From Bradyrhizobium sp. 200 (GTDB lineage: Bacteria; Pseudomonadota; Alphaproteobacteria; Rhizobiales; Xanthobacteraceae): 64,000 nt of DNA. The notes below the pieces were generated by a model. The model did no database searches and was not told the DNA's origin. It saw only the letters and a list, made by a program, of their open reading frames with translations. Made by a program: the position numbers and the translations under genes. Shown one piece after another: positions 8,130-16,570 of this stretch (within the stretch, counting starts at the first letter, position 1; the number at the start of each line of letters is the position of its first letter). The stretch is taken from NCBI RefSeq assembly GCF_023100945.1, contig NZ_CP064689.1:248001-312000 (forward strand), in the 5' to 3' direction.

Positions 8130-8750
8130 ATGCATTGGCTTGATCCCGACTACCTTCCGGTCACGACTGGCGTCGTCGAGCGGTTCACCATCAATCTCGA
8201 TGGCGACATTGATGGTCTCGTGCTCAGCGACGAGATACTCATCCACACTCCACCGCATCTGTCGGATCAGTTGAAGGCAGCTGTTGGCCCGGGCGACTCT
8301 GTTCGTGTTCGCGGCGTGAAACCGCGCGGTGCCGATCTGATCGCCGCTGTCTCTGTCGAAAAAGCCGGTGGCGCGGTGGTGATCGATGAGGGGCGTGAAG
8401 AGAAAGAGGCAGATAGTGGGGACAAGCCGCCCAGGACGCAACGCACGACGATGGAGGCGTCGGGGATCGTGCGACTCATCCTCTTCGCTCCGAAAGGCCA
8501 GGCCCGCGGCGCTCTGCTCCAGGACGGCACTGTTCTCCGCCTTGGACACAAGGAAGCGCAGCGACACTCCGATCGGCTGCGACCTGGCTCGGAAGTCTCC
8601 GTGCGTGGCGAGGGTCTCGTCAACGAGCACGGCCGCGTGATTGAAGTCCGCGAGATCGCCAATCGGGATGGAAGCTTCGAACCGACCAAGAAGCCCAAGC
8701 ACGAGGACGCCAAAGCTGCGGAGCCCGACGCGGCCGGAGCGGTCGCGTGA
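8130..8750 (+). CDS. OB-like repeat protein, cytoplasmic paralogue
   Basis: A 206-residue protein with two copies of the same repeat seen in its upstream neighbour: GDIDGLVLSDEILIHTPPHL...VGPGDSVRVRG, then KGQARGALLQDGTVLRL...LRPGSEVSVRG. There is no signal peptide or membrane segment. A charged Glu/Lys-rich linker lies between the repeats and the tail is Lys/Glu/Ala-rich. A clear GGAG sits before ATG 8130. One member of the pair being exported and one not suggests they handle the same ligand on the two sides of the membrane, or had separate fates after duplication; this is inference. No known function. Confidence 0.75.
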   Translation: MHWLDPDYLPVTTGVVERFTINLDGDIDGLVLSDEILIHTPPHLSDQLKAAVGPGDSVRVRGVKPRGADLIAAVSVEKAGGAVVIDEGREEKEADSGDKPPRTQRTTMEASGIVRLILFAPKGQARGALLQDGTVLRLGHKEAQRHSDRLRPGSEVSVRGEGLVNEHGRVIEVREIANRDGSFEPTKKPKHEDAKAAEPDAAGAVA

Positions 8751-8806
8751 GGAACGCGGGAGCGTCGCATTTGCGACGGTCCCGCTCTTTCAAGGCGGAG
8801 AGGACG

Positions 8807-10069
8807 ATGAAAAGCCGATTTGCGCTCGATTGGGTCAACTTCCTGCTCGCAAACGTCAAGGATGGACTCGGTCCTTTCCTCGCCGTTTACCTGCTGGCCA
8901 GCCAGCATTGGGACGCCGGCAAGATTGGCATTGTCATGATGATCGCCGGTGTCGCAACTGTCGTCGCTCGCGCCCCACTGGGCGCGTTCGTCGACTGGAC
9001 CCATTGGAAGCGCGGACTGATCGTCGTTGCGTCCGCGACCGTCGCAATCGGCGCACTGGCGATATCGCTATTTCCAGCTCTCATACCGGTTACCGTCGCC
9101 CAAATTGCGATCGGGATCGCAGATGCCGCCTTCCCGCCAGCAATCGCTGCGATCTCGCTGGGCCTCGTGGGCCCAAAGGCATTCACGCGTTGCGTTGGCC
9201 GGAATGAAGCGTTCACCCACGCGGGCACGGCATCGACGGCGGTCGCGGCAGGGGTGGCCGGGTGGCTGATTACGCCCAGCGCCGTCCTGTGGTTCATCGC
9301 CGCGCTCGCGCTTGCGAGCATCTGGGCCACGCTGCGGATCGATTCACGGGCAATCGATCACGCGCTCGCGCGCGGCGCGGAGAGTGGACATGAAGAGCAA
9401 CACAGTGACTGGCGCAGCCTCCTGCGATCCAAGCCGCTTCTGGCGTTCACCGCCGCGATCTCGCTCTTCCATTTCGCCAACGCCGCCATGCTGCCGCTAC
9501 TTGGCGAAAAGCTCGCACTCGGCAACCAGGAGACCGCGACGCTGTTCATGGCTGCCTGCATCACTACAGCCCAGATCGCGATGGTTCCGATGGCTATCCT
9601 GGTTGGCCGCAAGGCCGATGCCTGGGGCCGGAGGCCGATCTTCCTTGCCGGCTTCGTCGTGCTGCCCTTGCGTGGTGTCCTGTACACACTAACGCAGAAC
9701 CCGTACGCCCTCGTGTCGATCCAGATTCTAGACGGCATCGGCGCCGGCATCTTCGGCGCGCTATTCTACATCGTCATCGCCGATCTGACGAAGGGTACCG
9801 GTCGTTACAATCTCGCCCAAGGGGCGACCGCCGCGGCTTGGGGACTCGGAGCCGCGCTAAGCAACTCAGTCGCCGGCGTCATCGTCGATTTGGCTGGATA
9901 CAATGCGGCATTCCTGTTTCTTGCCGCGGTCGCGCTTGCCGCCGTCATCCTCTTTTGGATTGCTGTTCCTGAGACCGGCGAGCGAGGCAAGTCTATTGAA
10001 ACTGAAGTCGATGAGCCGCGTACGCCTGTCCAACCGATGCTGGTCGGGCTGCGCGTCCCAGCGGAGTGA
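8807..10069 (+). CDS. MFS transporter, paralogue of the 2282 gene
   Basis: A 420-residue, twelve-segment MFS carrier. ATG 8807 (MKSRFALDWVNFLL) is chosen because it follows GGCGGAGAGG and aligns with the start of the paralogue at 2282; the longer frame opens with GTG 8747 at the end of the preceding gene. Motif A-like loops are PLGAFVDWTHWKRG and KADAWGRRPIFL. Shared blocks with the paralogue include HFANAAMLPLLGEKLAL and LDGIGAGIFG, so the pair arose by duplication or both were recruited from one family. It lies 3 bp from the following permease gene, with which it is surely co-transcribed. Confidence 0.85.
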   Translation: MKSRFALDWVNFLLANVKDGLGPFLAVYLLASQHWDAGKIGIVMMIAGVATVVARAPLGAFVDWTHWKRGLIVVASATVAIGALAISLFPALIPVTVAQIAIGIADAAFPPAIAAISLGLVGPKAFTRCVGRNEAFTHAGTASTAVAAGVAGWLITPSAVLWFIAALALASIWATLRIDSRAIDHALARGAESGHEEQHSDWRSLLRSKPLLAFTAAISLFHFANAAMLPLLGEKLALGNQETATLFMAACITTAQIAMVPMAILVGRKADAWGRRPIFLAGFVVLPLRGVLYTLTQNPYALVSIQILDGIGAGIFGALFYIVIADLTKGTGRYNLAQGATAAAWGLGAALSNSVAGVIVDLAGYNAAFLFLAAVALAAVILFWIAVPETGERGKSIETEVDEPRTPVQPMLVGLRVPAE

Positions 10070-10072
10070 ATC

Positions 10073-11488
10073 ATGATGTCGATCGAAACCCCACGCGGAC
10101 AAGCCCCTGTCCAATCGGCAGCCACGAGCAGTGGGGCTGTTCGAGCCCGCTTGTTCGGATGGATTTCAGTCGCGCTGACCGGCGTGACAATCGTCCTCGG
10201 GATTCTTGGCGCACGATATTTCGGAATGCAGCTCCCCTCCATGGAAGCCTTGCGGGCCAACGCAACGGCAATCGTCGCGGTCGCGATCTTCGCAGGTACC
10301 TATCTGGTCATCGCCGTCGGCAAGTTGCCCGGCTATCACCTCGATCGCGCCGGCGCGGCGTTGCTCGGCGCGAGCCTCATGGTTGGAGCGGGCGTGATGT
10401 CGCTCGATCAGGCGTACCGAGCAATCGATTTCGATACGATCGCGCTCCTGTTCGGAATGATGATCGTCGTCGCCAACCTGCGACTCTCCGGCTTTTTCCG
10501 GTTAGTGAATGGCTGGGTCGTGACGCGTGCTCGCCATCCGCTGGTGCTGCTTACCTCGATCGTGCTGGTTGCCGGCGCGCTCTCGGCCTTCCTGGTTAAC
10601 GATACGATCTGCCTGGTGATGACGCCGCTCGTGCTCGACCTCGTCACCCGCCTCAAGCGCGATCCAATTCCATATCTGCTGGCGATCGCAATGGCGTCCA
10701 ACGTGGGAAGCACAGCAACTATTACCGGCAACCCACAAAACATGATCATCGGTGGGCTTTCGCACATTCCCTATGGCTCGTTCGCGGGCGCCCTGTGGCC
10801 GGTTGCGGCCGTGGGCCTCTTCCTTACGGCGCTATTGATCGCCTTCATACATCGCGGTGAATTCTTCACGCGCGAGCATTTCCCCGCCGCTGTCGCGGGT
10901 CCCGTGCGCTACCATCGGCCCCTCGTCGTGAAGTCTAGTCTGGTGACGGTCGCCATGGTCATCTTGTTTTTTGCCGGCCAACCGGTCGCCAAGGTGGCAA
11001 TCGTGGGCGGTGCGCTGCTGTTGTTCACGCGGCGATTAAAGCCCGAAAAGGTCTACAGCGAGATCGATTGGACGTTGTTGCTGATGTTTGTCGGGCTGTT
11101 CATCGTAGTGGCTGGCTTGGAGGCGACCGTCCTTACGCAGGAAGTGGTCGAACGAATCGGCCGGCTTCACCTCGACGCGGCGCCAGTCTTGTCGCTCATC
11201 ACTGCTGGCCTGTCGAACCTTGTCAGCAACGTGCCTGCCGTCCTGGTCCTGAAACCCTTCGTTGCCAACCTGCAGGATCCGGAGCGGGCATGGCTTCTTG
11301 TTGCTATGGCGTCCACCCTTGCCGGCAATCTGACGCTGGTTGGATCGGTCGCCAATCTGATCGTTGCACAGCGCGCGCGCAGCCACGGCGTCACGCTCGG
11401 GTTCTGGGCGTATTTCAAAGTGGGCGCCCCGTTGACGGTACTAACGATTCTGTTCGGCGCATGGTGGCTCCAGTCCGCCGTTGGCTGA
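10073..11488 (+). CDS. ArsB/NhaD-type anion or Na+/H+ permease
   Basis: A 471-residue polytopic membrane protein of the ion-transporter superfamily. AFLVNDTICLVMTPLVLDL and GNPQNMIIGG in the first half, and NLVSNVPAVLVL and LAGNLTLVGSVANLIV in the second half, are the paired re-entrant signature loops of the ArsB/NhaD/citrate-transporter group. The family exports arsenite, exchanges Na+/H+, or carries dicarboxylates. No arsenic resistance genes (arsR, arsC) are nearby, so arsenite is not supported. It is the last gene of the second sigma54 unit. Substrate unknown. Confidence 0.8.
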   Translation: MMSIETPRGQAPVQSAATSSGAVRARLFGWISVALTGVTIVLGILGARYFGMQLPSMEALRANATAIVAVAIFAGTYLVIAVGKLPGYHLDRAGAALLGASLMVGAGVMSLDQAYRAIDFDTIALLFGMMIVVANLRLSGFFRLVNGWVVTRARHPLVLLTSIVLVAGALSAFLVNDTICLVMTPLVLDLVTRLKRDPIPYLLAIAMASNVGSTATITGNPQNMIIGGLSHIPYGSFAGALWPVAAVGLFLTALLIAFIHRGEFFTREHFPAAVAGPVRYHRPLVVKSSLVTVAMVILFFAGQPVAKVAIVGGALLLFTRRLKPEKVYSEIDWTLLLMFVGLFIVVAGLEATVLTQEVVERIGRLHLDAAPVLSLITAGLSNLVSNVPAVLVLKPFVANLQDPERAWLLVAMASTLAGNLTLVGSVANLIVAQRARSHGVTLGFWAYFKVGAPLTVLTILFGAWWLQSAVG

Positions 11489-11692
11489 TGTGGGATTCGT
11501 GCCTTGTGGTTCGCGACGAGCTGAAATGCGGACGCGGCTCATCGATATTGGAGGGGCCACCTCCCACGGCGCACGAAGCGCCCAATTGTGCGCCGGCGCA
11601 CGCGAAAATACGCGCGGTGGAATGATTGCGTTGCGACCAAAATCGAATCGAGCATGCTCTGGAACATCCGGAAACAACAGGATGTTTCGCGC

Positions 11693-11944
11693 ATGTCTCC
11701 TAATTCCGTCGCGTTGGAAGCGCCGCTTGTAGCATCGCCGAACCAGGCGATGAGGGCTATCCAGGTCTCGCGCAAAAAGCTGTACGAGCTCATCAACACA
11801 GGCGAGTTGGAGAGCTACACGGAAGGCAAGTCACGCCGGATCACAATCAAATCAATCAACGAATACATCGAGCGCCGACTGGCGGCGGAAGCGGCGCGCC
11901 GCTGCCGTGCTGCATCCGATCGTAACGATCGGTCACGTCCCTAA
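11693..11944 (+). CDS. Excisionase-like helix-turn-helix protein
   Basis: About 83 residues from ATG 11693; longer frames reach up to 11588 but have no ribosome binding site. The segment NQAMRAIQVSRKKLYELINTGEL followed by SRRITIKSINEYIERRL (quoted in parts: NQAMRAIQVSRKKLYELI) is the winged MerR-like HTH_17 fold of excisionase/AlpA-type DNA-binding proteins. In ICEs such a gene sits just before the RepA-like gene and helps excision or regulates the transfer module. It is followed by the ATPase gene at 12001. Start uncertain. Confidence 0.7.
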   Translation: MSPNSVALEAPLVASPNQAMRAIQVSRKKLYELINTGELESYTEGKSRRITIKSINEYIERRLAAEAARRCRAASDRNDRSRP

Positions 11945-12000
11945 GCGCGACGTCCGGTCGGCAGCTGCGAGCCGGCCGACCATGCTCCGGGCTTGATCGG

Positions 12001-13398
12001 ATGAACTTTGACGCATCCATCTCAGCGCCGATAAGGGACGCGCAGAAAGCGCTCACGCTTGCGCCTCGTATCGTGGCGACAGCGCCACCGACACCATCTG
12101 CGCGACTCCTTGCTCTGCAGGAAATGGCCGATCACCTGCGCCAATATGTGCAGAGCGGTTGGCTCAATCCGGCGACCGTTGCCGACAAGATTTTCGAAGT
12201 CGCAACACTGCATGGGCTGACTGGCGAACCCGGCAGCGACGACGAAGCGGCAGTTATGCAAATCGCGATGTCCGCAAACCTGCCTATTGAGCTGCATCCA
12301 ACCATGCGGCCCGACGGCAGGTCTAGCAGCCATGCTTTGCCCACGGCGCCGTCGCTTGAAACCAAGACGCCGGCAGCCTGGAGGGGGACCGAGCCGCTCA
12401 AACAGCGCTGGTTGGCGGCAGCGCGTATTCCATCCGGCGATCTTACGCTCTATTCAGGCAATGGTGGCGCCGGGAAGACAGAGACAGCGGTGCAGTTGCT
12501 CGTCTCGGTGACCGCTGGACTTGGTGATTGGCTGGGCTGCGTAGTTGAGACAGGGCCGGCGCTGTTCCTCAGCTGCGAAGAGCCTGAGGCCAATGTTCGC
12601 GACCGGATCGAACGCATTTGCCGCCATCGTCACATCGATCCGCATGCGATCGACGGTTTGCACTTGCATTTTCCCGACCTTGAGGCGACTTGGCTTGCGA
12701 CCGCGAACCGGCTAGGCAAGATCACGAAAACTGTACTTCTCTTGCAGATCGAAACCTGGATCAGTGCACACCGGCCGATCCTGGTCGTCATCGATTCGAT
12801 AGCCGCTGTGTTCGACGGCGAAGCTATCGCCCGACGGCAAGTCCGCAGCTTTCTCGCAATGTTGCGGAAACTCGCGCGCGAAAATGAGACAGCGATCGTG
12901 CTCCTCGATCACCCGTCGGTACGCGGTATGGCCGACGGCTCCGGAACCGCCAATTCGGTCGACTGGCGCAACTCCGTCCGCGCGATGCTGCACCTTTCGG
13001 ATGCCGACAAAAACGATCCGGATATCCGAGAACTCGAGGTCAAGAAGTCGAACTACGGGCGCGCTGGCGAGAAGATCAAACTGCGATGGAACGGCTGGAC
13101 GTTCGTTACGGCAACGTCGGCGGAGAGCTCCCCGTACCGGGCTGCGGCAGAGCGCGACGTCGACGAGCTTTTCCTCAAACTGCTCGACAAGCGCATCGCT
13201 CAGGGCCGCCCCATCCGACCAAGCACCGGCCGCGGAAGTGCGCCATTTGAGCTGGCTGGCGACCCCGAGGCGAACGGCGTATCGGCAGACGCTTTTCGTG
13301 CCTCCATGGAGCGATTGTTCACGGCCGGTAGGATCGTGAGCGTGGAAACCGGCCCCGCATCGAAGCGCCGGAAGCACATCGAGAGAGCACCCCGGTGA
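12001..13398 (+). CDS. RepA-like hexameric ATPase (AAA_25)
   Basis: A 465-residue RecA-fold ATPase. Walker A NGGAGKTETAVQLL (GGAGKT at residues 155-160) lies in the context PSGDLTLYSGNGGAGKT. Next come LFLSCEEPEANVRDRI and Walker B ILVVIDSIAAVF, then IVLLDHPSVRGMADGSGTAN. This is the pattern of RepA/DnaB-like helicases of plasmids and phages (RSF1010 RepA relatives). The C-terminal 100 residues look like a winged-helix. The gene is followed by an array of short phased repeats (13403-13514), which fits a replication role of the mobile element. Confidence 0.8.
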   Translation: MNFDASISAPIRDAQKALTLAPRIVATAPPTPSARLLALQEMADHLRQYVQSGWLNPATVADKIFEVATLHGLTGEPGSDDEAAVMQIAMSANLPIELHPTMRPDGRSSSHALPTAPSLETKTPAAWRGTEPLKQRWLAAARIPSGDLTLYSGNGGAGKTETAVQLLVSVTAGLGDWLGCVVETGPALFLSCEEPEANVRDRIERICRHRHIDPHAIDGLHLHFPDLEATWLATANRLGKITKTVLLLQIETWISAHRPILVVIDSIAAVFDGEAIARRQVRSFLAMLRKLARENETAIVLLDHPSVRGMADGSGTANSVDWRNSVRAMLHLSDADKNDPDIRELEVKKSNYGRAGEKIKLRWNGWTFVTATSAESSPYRAAAERDVDELFLKLLDKRIAQGRPIRPSTGRGSAPFELAGDPEANGVSADAFRASMERLFTAGRIVSVETGPASKRRKHIERAPR

Positions 13399-13402
13399 CC
13401 TT

Positions 13403-13514
13403 CCATCACCCCTTCGATCGGTCTTCGATCGCTTCTATCGCCCATCCGAACGCCTCTCCCAACGCCTATTCCATCGCCTACCATCGCCCCTTCCATCGGC
13501 GGTGTTCCATCCCC
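13403..13514 (+). repeat. Iteron-like array of short phased repeats
   Basis: Ten degenerate octamers, best form CCATCGCC, begin at 13403, 13414, 13425, 13435, 13447, 13459, 13471, 13481, 13493 and 13507. Spacing is 10-12 bp (14 for the last), close to one helical turn. Units vary: CCATCACC, TCGATCGG, CTATCGCC, CGAACGCC, CCAACGCC. The array directly follows the RepA-like gene, so a replication origin is possible. That is inference from pattern and position. Confidence 0.55.
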
Positions 13515-13629
13515 CCACACCCCTGCAGCGATCGAACGCGCCGCTCCGCTGGTGCTGCGCCGGCGCTCACAGAGCCTCGATGCAGTTTGGGGAGGACGGC
13601 GAGAGGCACTGGCTTGCCGACGAGCACTC

Positions 13630-13650
13630 GTAAGCGTCCGAAGCTTGCAC
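13630..13650 (+). repeat. IS66 terminal inverted repeat, left
   Basis: Begins GTAAGCGTCCGAA and differs from the reverse complement of 16550-16570 at a single base. It marks the tnpC side of the element. Confidence 0.9.
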
Positions 13651-13654
13651 TTGA

Positions 13655-15184
13655 TCAGGCATTGACATGATTTTCGCGAATCCACGCCCACGGCAGCAAT
13701 TCGTCGAGACGGTTGACGGGATGTCCGTCGACCATCCGCTCCAGCACGTCACGCAGATAGACATAGGGCTCGACATCGTTGAGCTTGCAGGTCGCGATCA
13801 GCGAGCAGGCGACGGCCCAGCGGTGCCCGCCGCCGTCGCTGCCGGCGAACAGGTGGTTCTTGCGGCCGAGCGCCACAGGTCTGATTGCGCGTTCGACCGG
13901 ATTGGTGTCGAGCTCAATGCGGCCATCACGCAGGAAACGCGTCAACCCCTCCCAGCGCGAGAGCGCGTAGCGGATCGCTTCGGCAAGCGTGCTGCGGCCA
14001 GAGACGAGGGGAAGCTGCGCCTCCAGCCAGGAATGCAGCGCTTGAACGATTGGTCTGGAGAAGGACCGTCGCTCGGCGAGCCGATGAGCCGACGACTGCC
14101 CCCGGACTCGGGATTCGATAGCATAGAGTTCGCCGATCCGGCGCAGAGCTTCGGTCGCCACGGGCGATCCAGTCGCCTCGGCAACCTCGTAAAACTTTCT
14201 TCTTGTGTGGCTCCAACAGGCGGCCAAAACAACGCCTTCATTGGTGGCGAGTTGCTCGAAGCCGGCATATCCGTCGACATGCAGGACACCTTTGAAGTCG
14301 GCAAGATGAGCTGCCGGACGCTCAGCCTTGCGGTCCGGCGCAAACAGATAGACCGCCGCCGGCGGCTCAGGGCCGCACCACGGCCGCTGTTCGCGAGCAT
14401 AGACCCAAAGACGCCCGGTCTTCGTCCGTCCTCGGCCGGGATCGAGCACAGGAACGGGCGTGTCATCGGCGAACAGATGATCGGAAGCAAACACGTTCTT
14501 GCACAATCGTTCGTGCAGGGCTTCCAGCCACCAGCACGCGCCACCAACCCAGCCGGCCAGGGTCGAACGGCTGAGATCGACACCATGTCGGGCAAAGATT
14601 TGCGACTGCCGATAAAGCGGAGTGTGGTCGCAATACTTACTGACCAGCACCTGCGCGAGCAGCGCCGGCGATGCCAGGCCACCCGCAATCGGCCGCTCCG
14701 GCGCGGCCGCCTGCACCACCTTGTTGCAGGAGCGACACGCGTACTTTGGGCGAGCGATGCGCACGACACGAAGTTGTGCCGGTACCCAGTCCAGCATTTC
14801 ACTGACGCTCTCGCCGATGGCATGCAATGTCCCGCCACAGCAAGCGCAGACCCTGTCCTCGACATCGAGCACGACGTCTTCGCGAGGCAGATGAGCGGGC
14901 AACGGCTTGCGCCGCGACGGCGCATCCGGGGTGTCCGTAACGATCGTTGGACGGTTCTCCCTGATGCGGCCGATATCGCTGTCGATATCCTCCAGACCGA
15001 GCGCAAGTTGGTCAGGGTCGATGCGCTCGGAACGGCGCCCGAACTGCATTCTCTGAAGCTGTTTGATGATCGACTGGAGGCGCTCGATCTCGCCGTCTTT
15101 GTGCTCGATCGCCGTGGCGATATCGCGCACCAGGCGCTGCAGAAGCACTGTATCTGTCGGGAGATTATTGAGATCGAGCTGCAT
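13655..15184 (-). CDS. tnpC: IS66 transposase TnpC
   Basis: A 509-residue DDE transposase of full IS66 length. It begins with a leucine-zipper-like segment (EHKDGEIERLQSIIKQLQRM) and a basic region. A zinc-finger-like part follows (VCACCGGTL ... KYACRSC). The catalytic domain holds Asp in ADDTPVPVLDPG, Asp in LHVDGYAGF and Glu in NPVERAIRPVALGRKNHLF. The C-terminal IS66_C tail, VEPYVYLRDVLERM, is present. It catalyses cut-and-paste movement of the element. The frame is uninterrupted, so it may be active. Confidence 0.95.
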   Translation of the reverse strand: MQLDLNNLPTDTVLLQRLVRDIATAIEHKDGEIERLQSIIKQLQRMQFGRRSERIDPDQLALGLEDIDSDIGRIRENRPTIVTDTPDAPSRRKPLPAHLPREDVVLDVEDRVCACCGGTLHAIGESVSEMLDWVPAQLRVVRIARPKYACRSCNKVVQAAAPERPIAGGLASPALLAQVLVSKYCDHTPLYRQSQIFARHGVDLSRSTLAGWVGGACWWLEALHERLCKNVFASDHLFADDTPVPVLDPGRGRTKTGRLWVYAREQRPWCGPEPPAAVYLFAPDRKAERPAAHLADFKGVLHVDGYAGFEQLATNEGVVLAACWSHTRRKFYEVAEATGSPVATEALRRIGELYAIESRVRGQSSAHRLAERRSFSRPIVQALHSWLEAQLPLVSGRSTLAEAIRYALSRWEGLTRFLRDGRIELDTNPVERAIRPVALGRKNHLFAGSDGGGHRWAVACSLIATCKLNDVEPYVYLRDVLERMVDGHPVNRLDELLPWAWIRENHVNA

Positions 15185-15253
15185 GTCCGATTCTACTCGA
15201 ACACGCTGATTCGAAGAAGCAACTTCGCCTTGTTTGATGCGGGTCTGTGTGAT

Positions 15254-15607
15254 TCACCCAGCGAGAACTGGCTTCCACACACGTTCAGGTGCGCGCCAGT
15301 CAATGCCTTCGATCAGCATCGCAAGCTGTGCCGGTGTCAGCGTGATCGAACCGTCGTAACCTGCCATCACCGGCCAGACAAAGCGACCCTGGTCGATCCG
15401 CTTGGTGAACAGGCAAAGACCGTTGCCGTCCCAGAACAGGACCTTCAACATCGATGCCTTCTTGCCGCGGAAGGCAAACAGATGGCCCGAGAACGGATCT
15501 TTCTTCAGCACTTCCTGGACCAACATCGCGAGTCCATCTATGCCTTTCCTCATGTCCGTGTACCCAAGCGCCAGGTGCACTTTCACGCCCGCAGGAACAA
15601 TCAGCAT
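15254..15607 (-). CDS. tnpB: IS66 accessory protein TnpB (Orf2)
   Basis: A 117-residue protein of the usual IS66 Orf2 length, with the family motifs KVHLALGYTDMRKGIDGLAM, DPFSGHLFAFRG and KVLFWDGNGLCLFTKR. It is needed with TnpA and TnpC for transposition of IS66 elements, by an unclear mechanism. Its start overlaps the end of tnpA by a few bases, indicating translational coupling. Confidence 0.95.
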   Translation of the reverse strand: MLIVPAGVKVHLALGYTDMRKGIDGLAMLVQEVLKKDPFSGHLFAFRGKKASMLKVLFWDGNGLCLFTKRIDQGRFVWPVMAGYDGSITLTPAQLAMLIEGIDWRAPERVWKPVLAG

Positions 15608-16488
15608 GGCGCGATCTCTCCGCTCTCAACGCGCGCCTGCACAACATCGGGATCGCTGCCGACGGGAGCAAAGACACGCCGCCCATCGGGCAGATCAACA
15701 GCCATCATTCCTTCCGGCGGTCGTAGAACGAGAGCGGCCGTCGTGTCGTCCGCCAGCGCGACGGATGCAAGCTTTGCGCGCTTCTTCTGCGCCACGCCGA
15801 ACTCCACTCGCCAGCGGAACAGCAGCCCCGTGACGATGCCGTGCTTGCGGGCAATGCTTGAGACGGTGGCGCCCGGCTGCTCGCTTTCCCTCACGATCGC
15901 GAGCTTCTGCTCGTCGCTGAAGAAGCGCCGGGTGGGCGCCGCTGGCGCTCGCGGAGCGTCATCCGCAGCTGCTGTCAAGCTCCTTTCGGAGGCTGGTTGG
16001 CTAGCACTAGTGCTAACGACCGGGCGGGCGGAGGGGTGAAGATGCGCGCGCCAGTCGATTGTAACCTTGCCCTGGTCCAGTCGGTCACGCCATGTGCGCA
16101 GCGCGGAGGGCGAAAGCGACAGTGCGGCAGCGTACTCGCGCACACCCATGCCGCTCCAGTTCATCGCCTCGACATGCATCGCCCAGAACGCCTGCATGCC
16201 GCGATGGCGCACGTCCGTGCTGATGCCAAAAGCATTCCGGCGGCGCTTTCGCAGCCCCTTTTCCCGCTCTTCACGGCGCTTCTCGCGACGCAATTCCGTC
16301 TGATATTCCGTGAGCTTGCGTGCAGCTTCCTCGCCAGCGAGCGCGTTGAGCCAGCGCGCGAATGTCTTCTCGTCCAATCCTTGCTGGAGGCAATAGACGG
16401 CGCGCGAAACGCCGCTGCGCTGCCAGGCCTCGATGTGAATCGCCCACCACCCACGCCTGACCTTGTTCTGGAAATGTTTCGGACCCAC
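15601..16488 (-). CDS. tnpA: IS66 TnpA-like protein with long N-terminal extension
   Basis: A 295-residue protein, about twice the usual IS66 TnpA length. The C-terminal 130 residues match TnpA: FSDEQKLAIVRESEQPGATVSSIARKHG is a transposase-type helix-turn-helix, here quoted in part as FSDEQKLAIV and SSIARKHGIVTGLLFRWR. The N-terminal half has two similar blocks: WWAIHIEAWQRSGVSRAVYC and FWAMHVEAMNWSGMGVREYA. Each looks like a further small helix-turn-helix module. The start is GTG at 16488. The extension probably contributes DNA binding at the element ends. Confidence 0.85.
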   Translation of the reverse strand: MGPKHFQNKVRRGWWAIHIEAWQRSGVSRAVYCLQQGLDEKTFARWLNALAGEEAARKLTEYQTELRREKRREEREKGLRKRRRNAFGISTDVRHRGMQAFWAMHVEAMNWSGMGVREYAAALSLSPSALRTWRDRLDQGKVTIDWRAHLHPSARPVVSTSASQPASERSLTAAADDAPRAPAAPTRRFFSDEQKLAIVRESEQPGATVSSIARKHGIVTGLLFRWRVEFGVAQKKRAKLASVALADDTTAALVLRPPEGMMAVDLPDGRRVFAPVGSDPDVVQARVESGEIAPC

Positions 16489-16549
16489 CGGAGATTCTCC
16501 ACTGCAGCAGAAAACCCGAAATGGAACGAGAACGCACTCTCAGAAAGTC

Positions 16550-16570
16550 GTGCAAGATTCGGACGCTTAC
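16550..16570 (-). repeat. IS66 terminal inverted repeat, right
   Basis: The reverse complement begins GTAAGCGTCCGAA; it pairs with 13630-13650 at 20 of 21 positions. It lies 62 bp before the tnpA start. Confidence 0.9.

Larger units (their letters stand above)
13630..16570 (-). mobile_element. IS66-family insertion sequence, complete
   Basis: A 2941-bp element with three genes on the minus strand in the IS66 order tnpA-tnpB-tnpC. Terminal inverted repeats of 21 bp begin GTAAGCGTCCGAA and match at 20 of 21 positions (13630-13650 and 16550-16570). The 8 bases on either side (13622-13629 and 16571-16578) differ, so the usual 8-bp target duplication is not seen. It sits between the iteron-like array and the relaxase gene and appears intact. 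Confidence 0.93.

Noticed and set aside
10073..11488. Arsenite efflux pump ArsB
   Set aside because: The family fits loosely, but there is no arsR, arsC or related gene nearby, so an arsenic role is not supported.
13395..13670. 91-codon frame over the iteron-like array
   Set aside because: Its sequence only reflects the short repeats (His/Pro/Ser-rich), it crosses the IS66 edge, and it overlaps the RepA-like stop.
13667..16039. 790-codon plus-strand frame
   Set aside because: It is the complement of tnpC, tnpB and part of tnpA, kept open by GC-rich codon use; the IS66 genes on the minus strand are clear.
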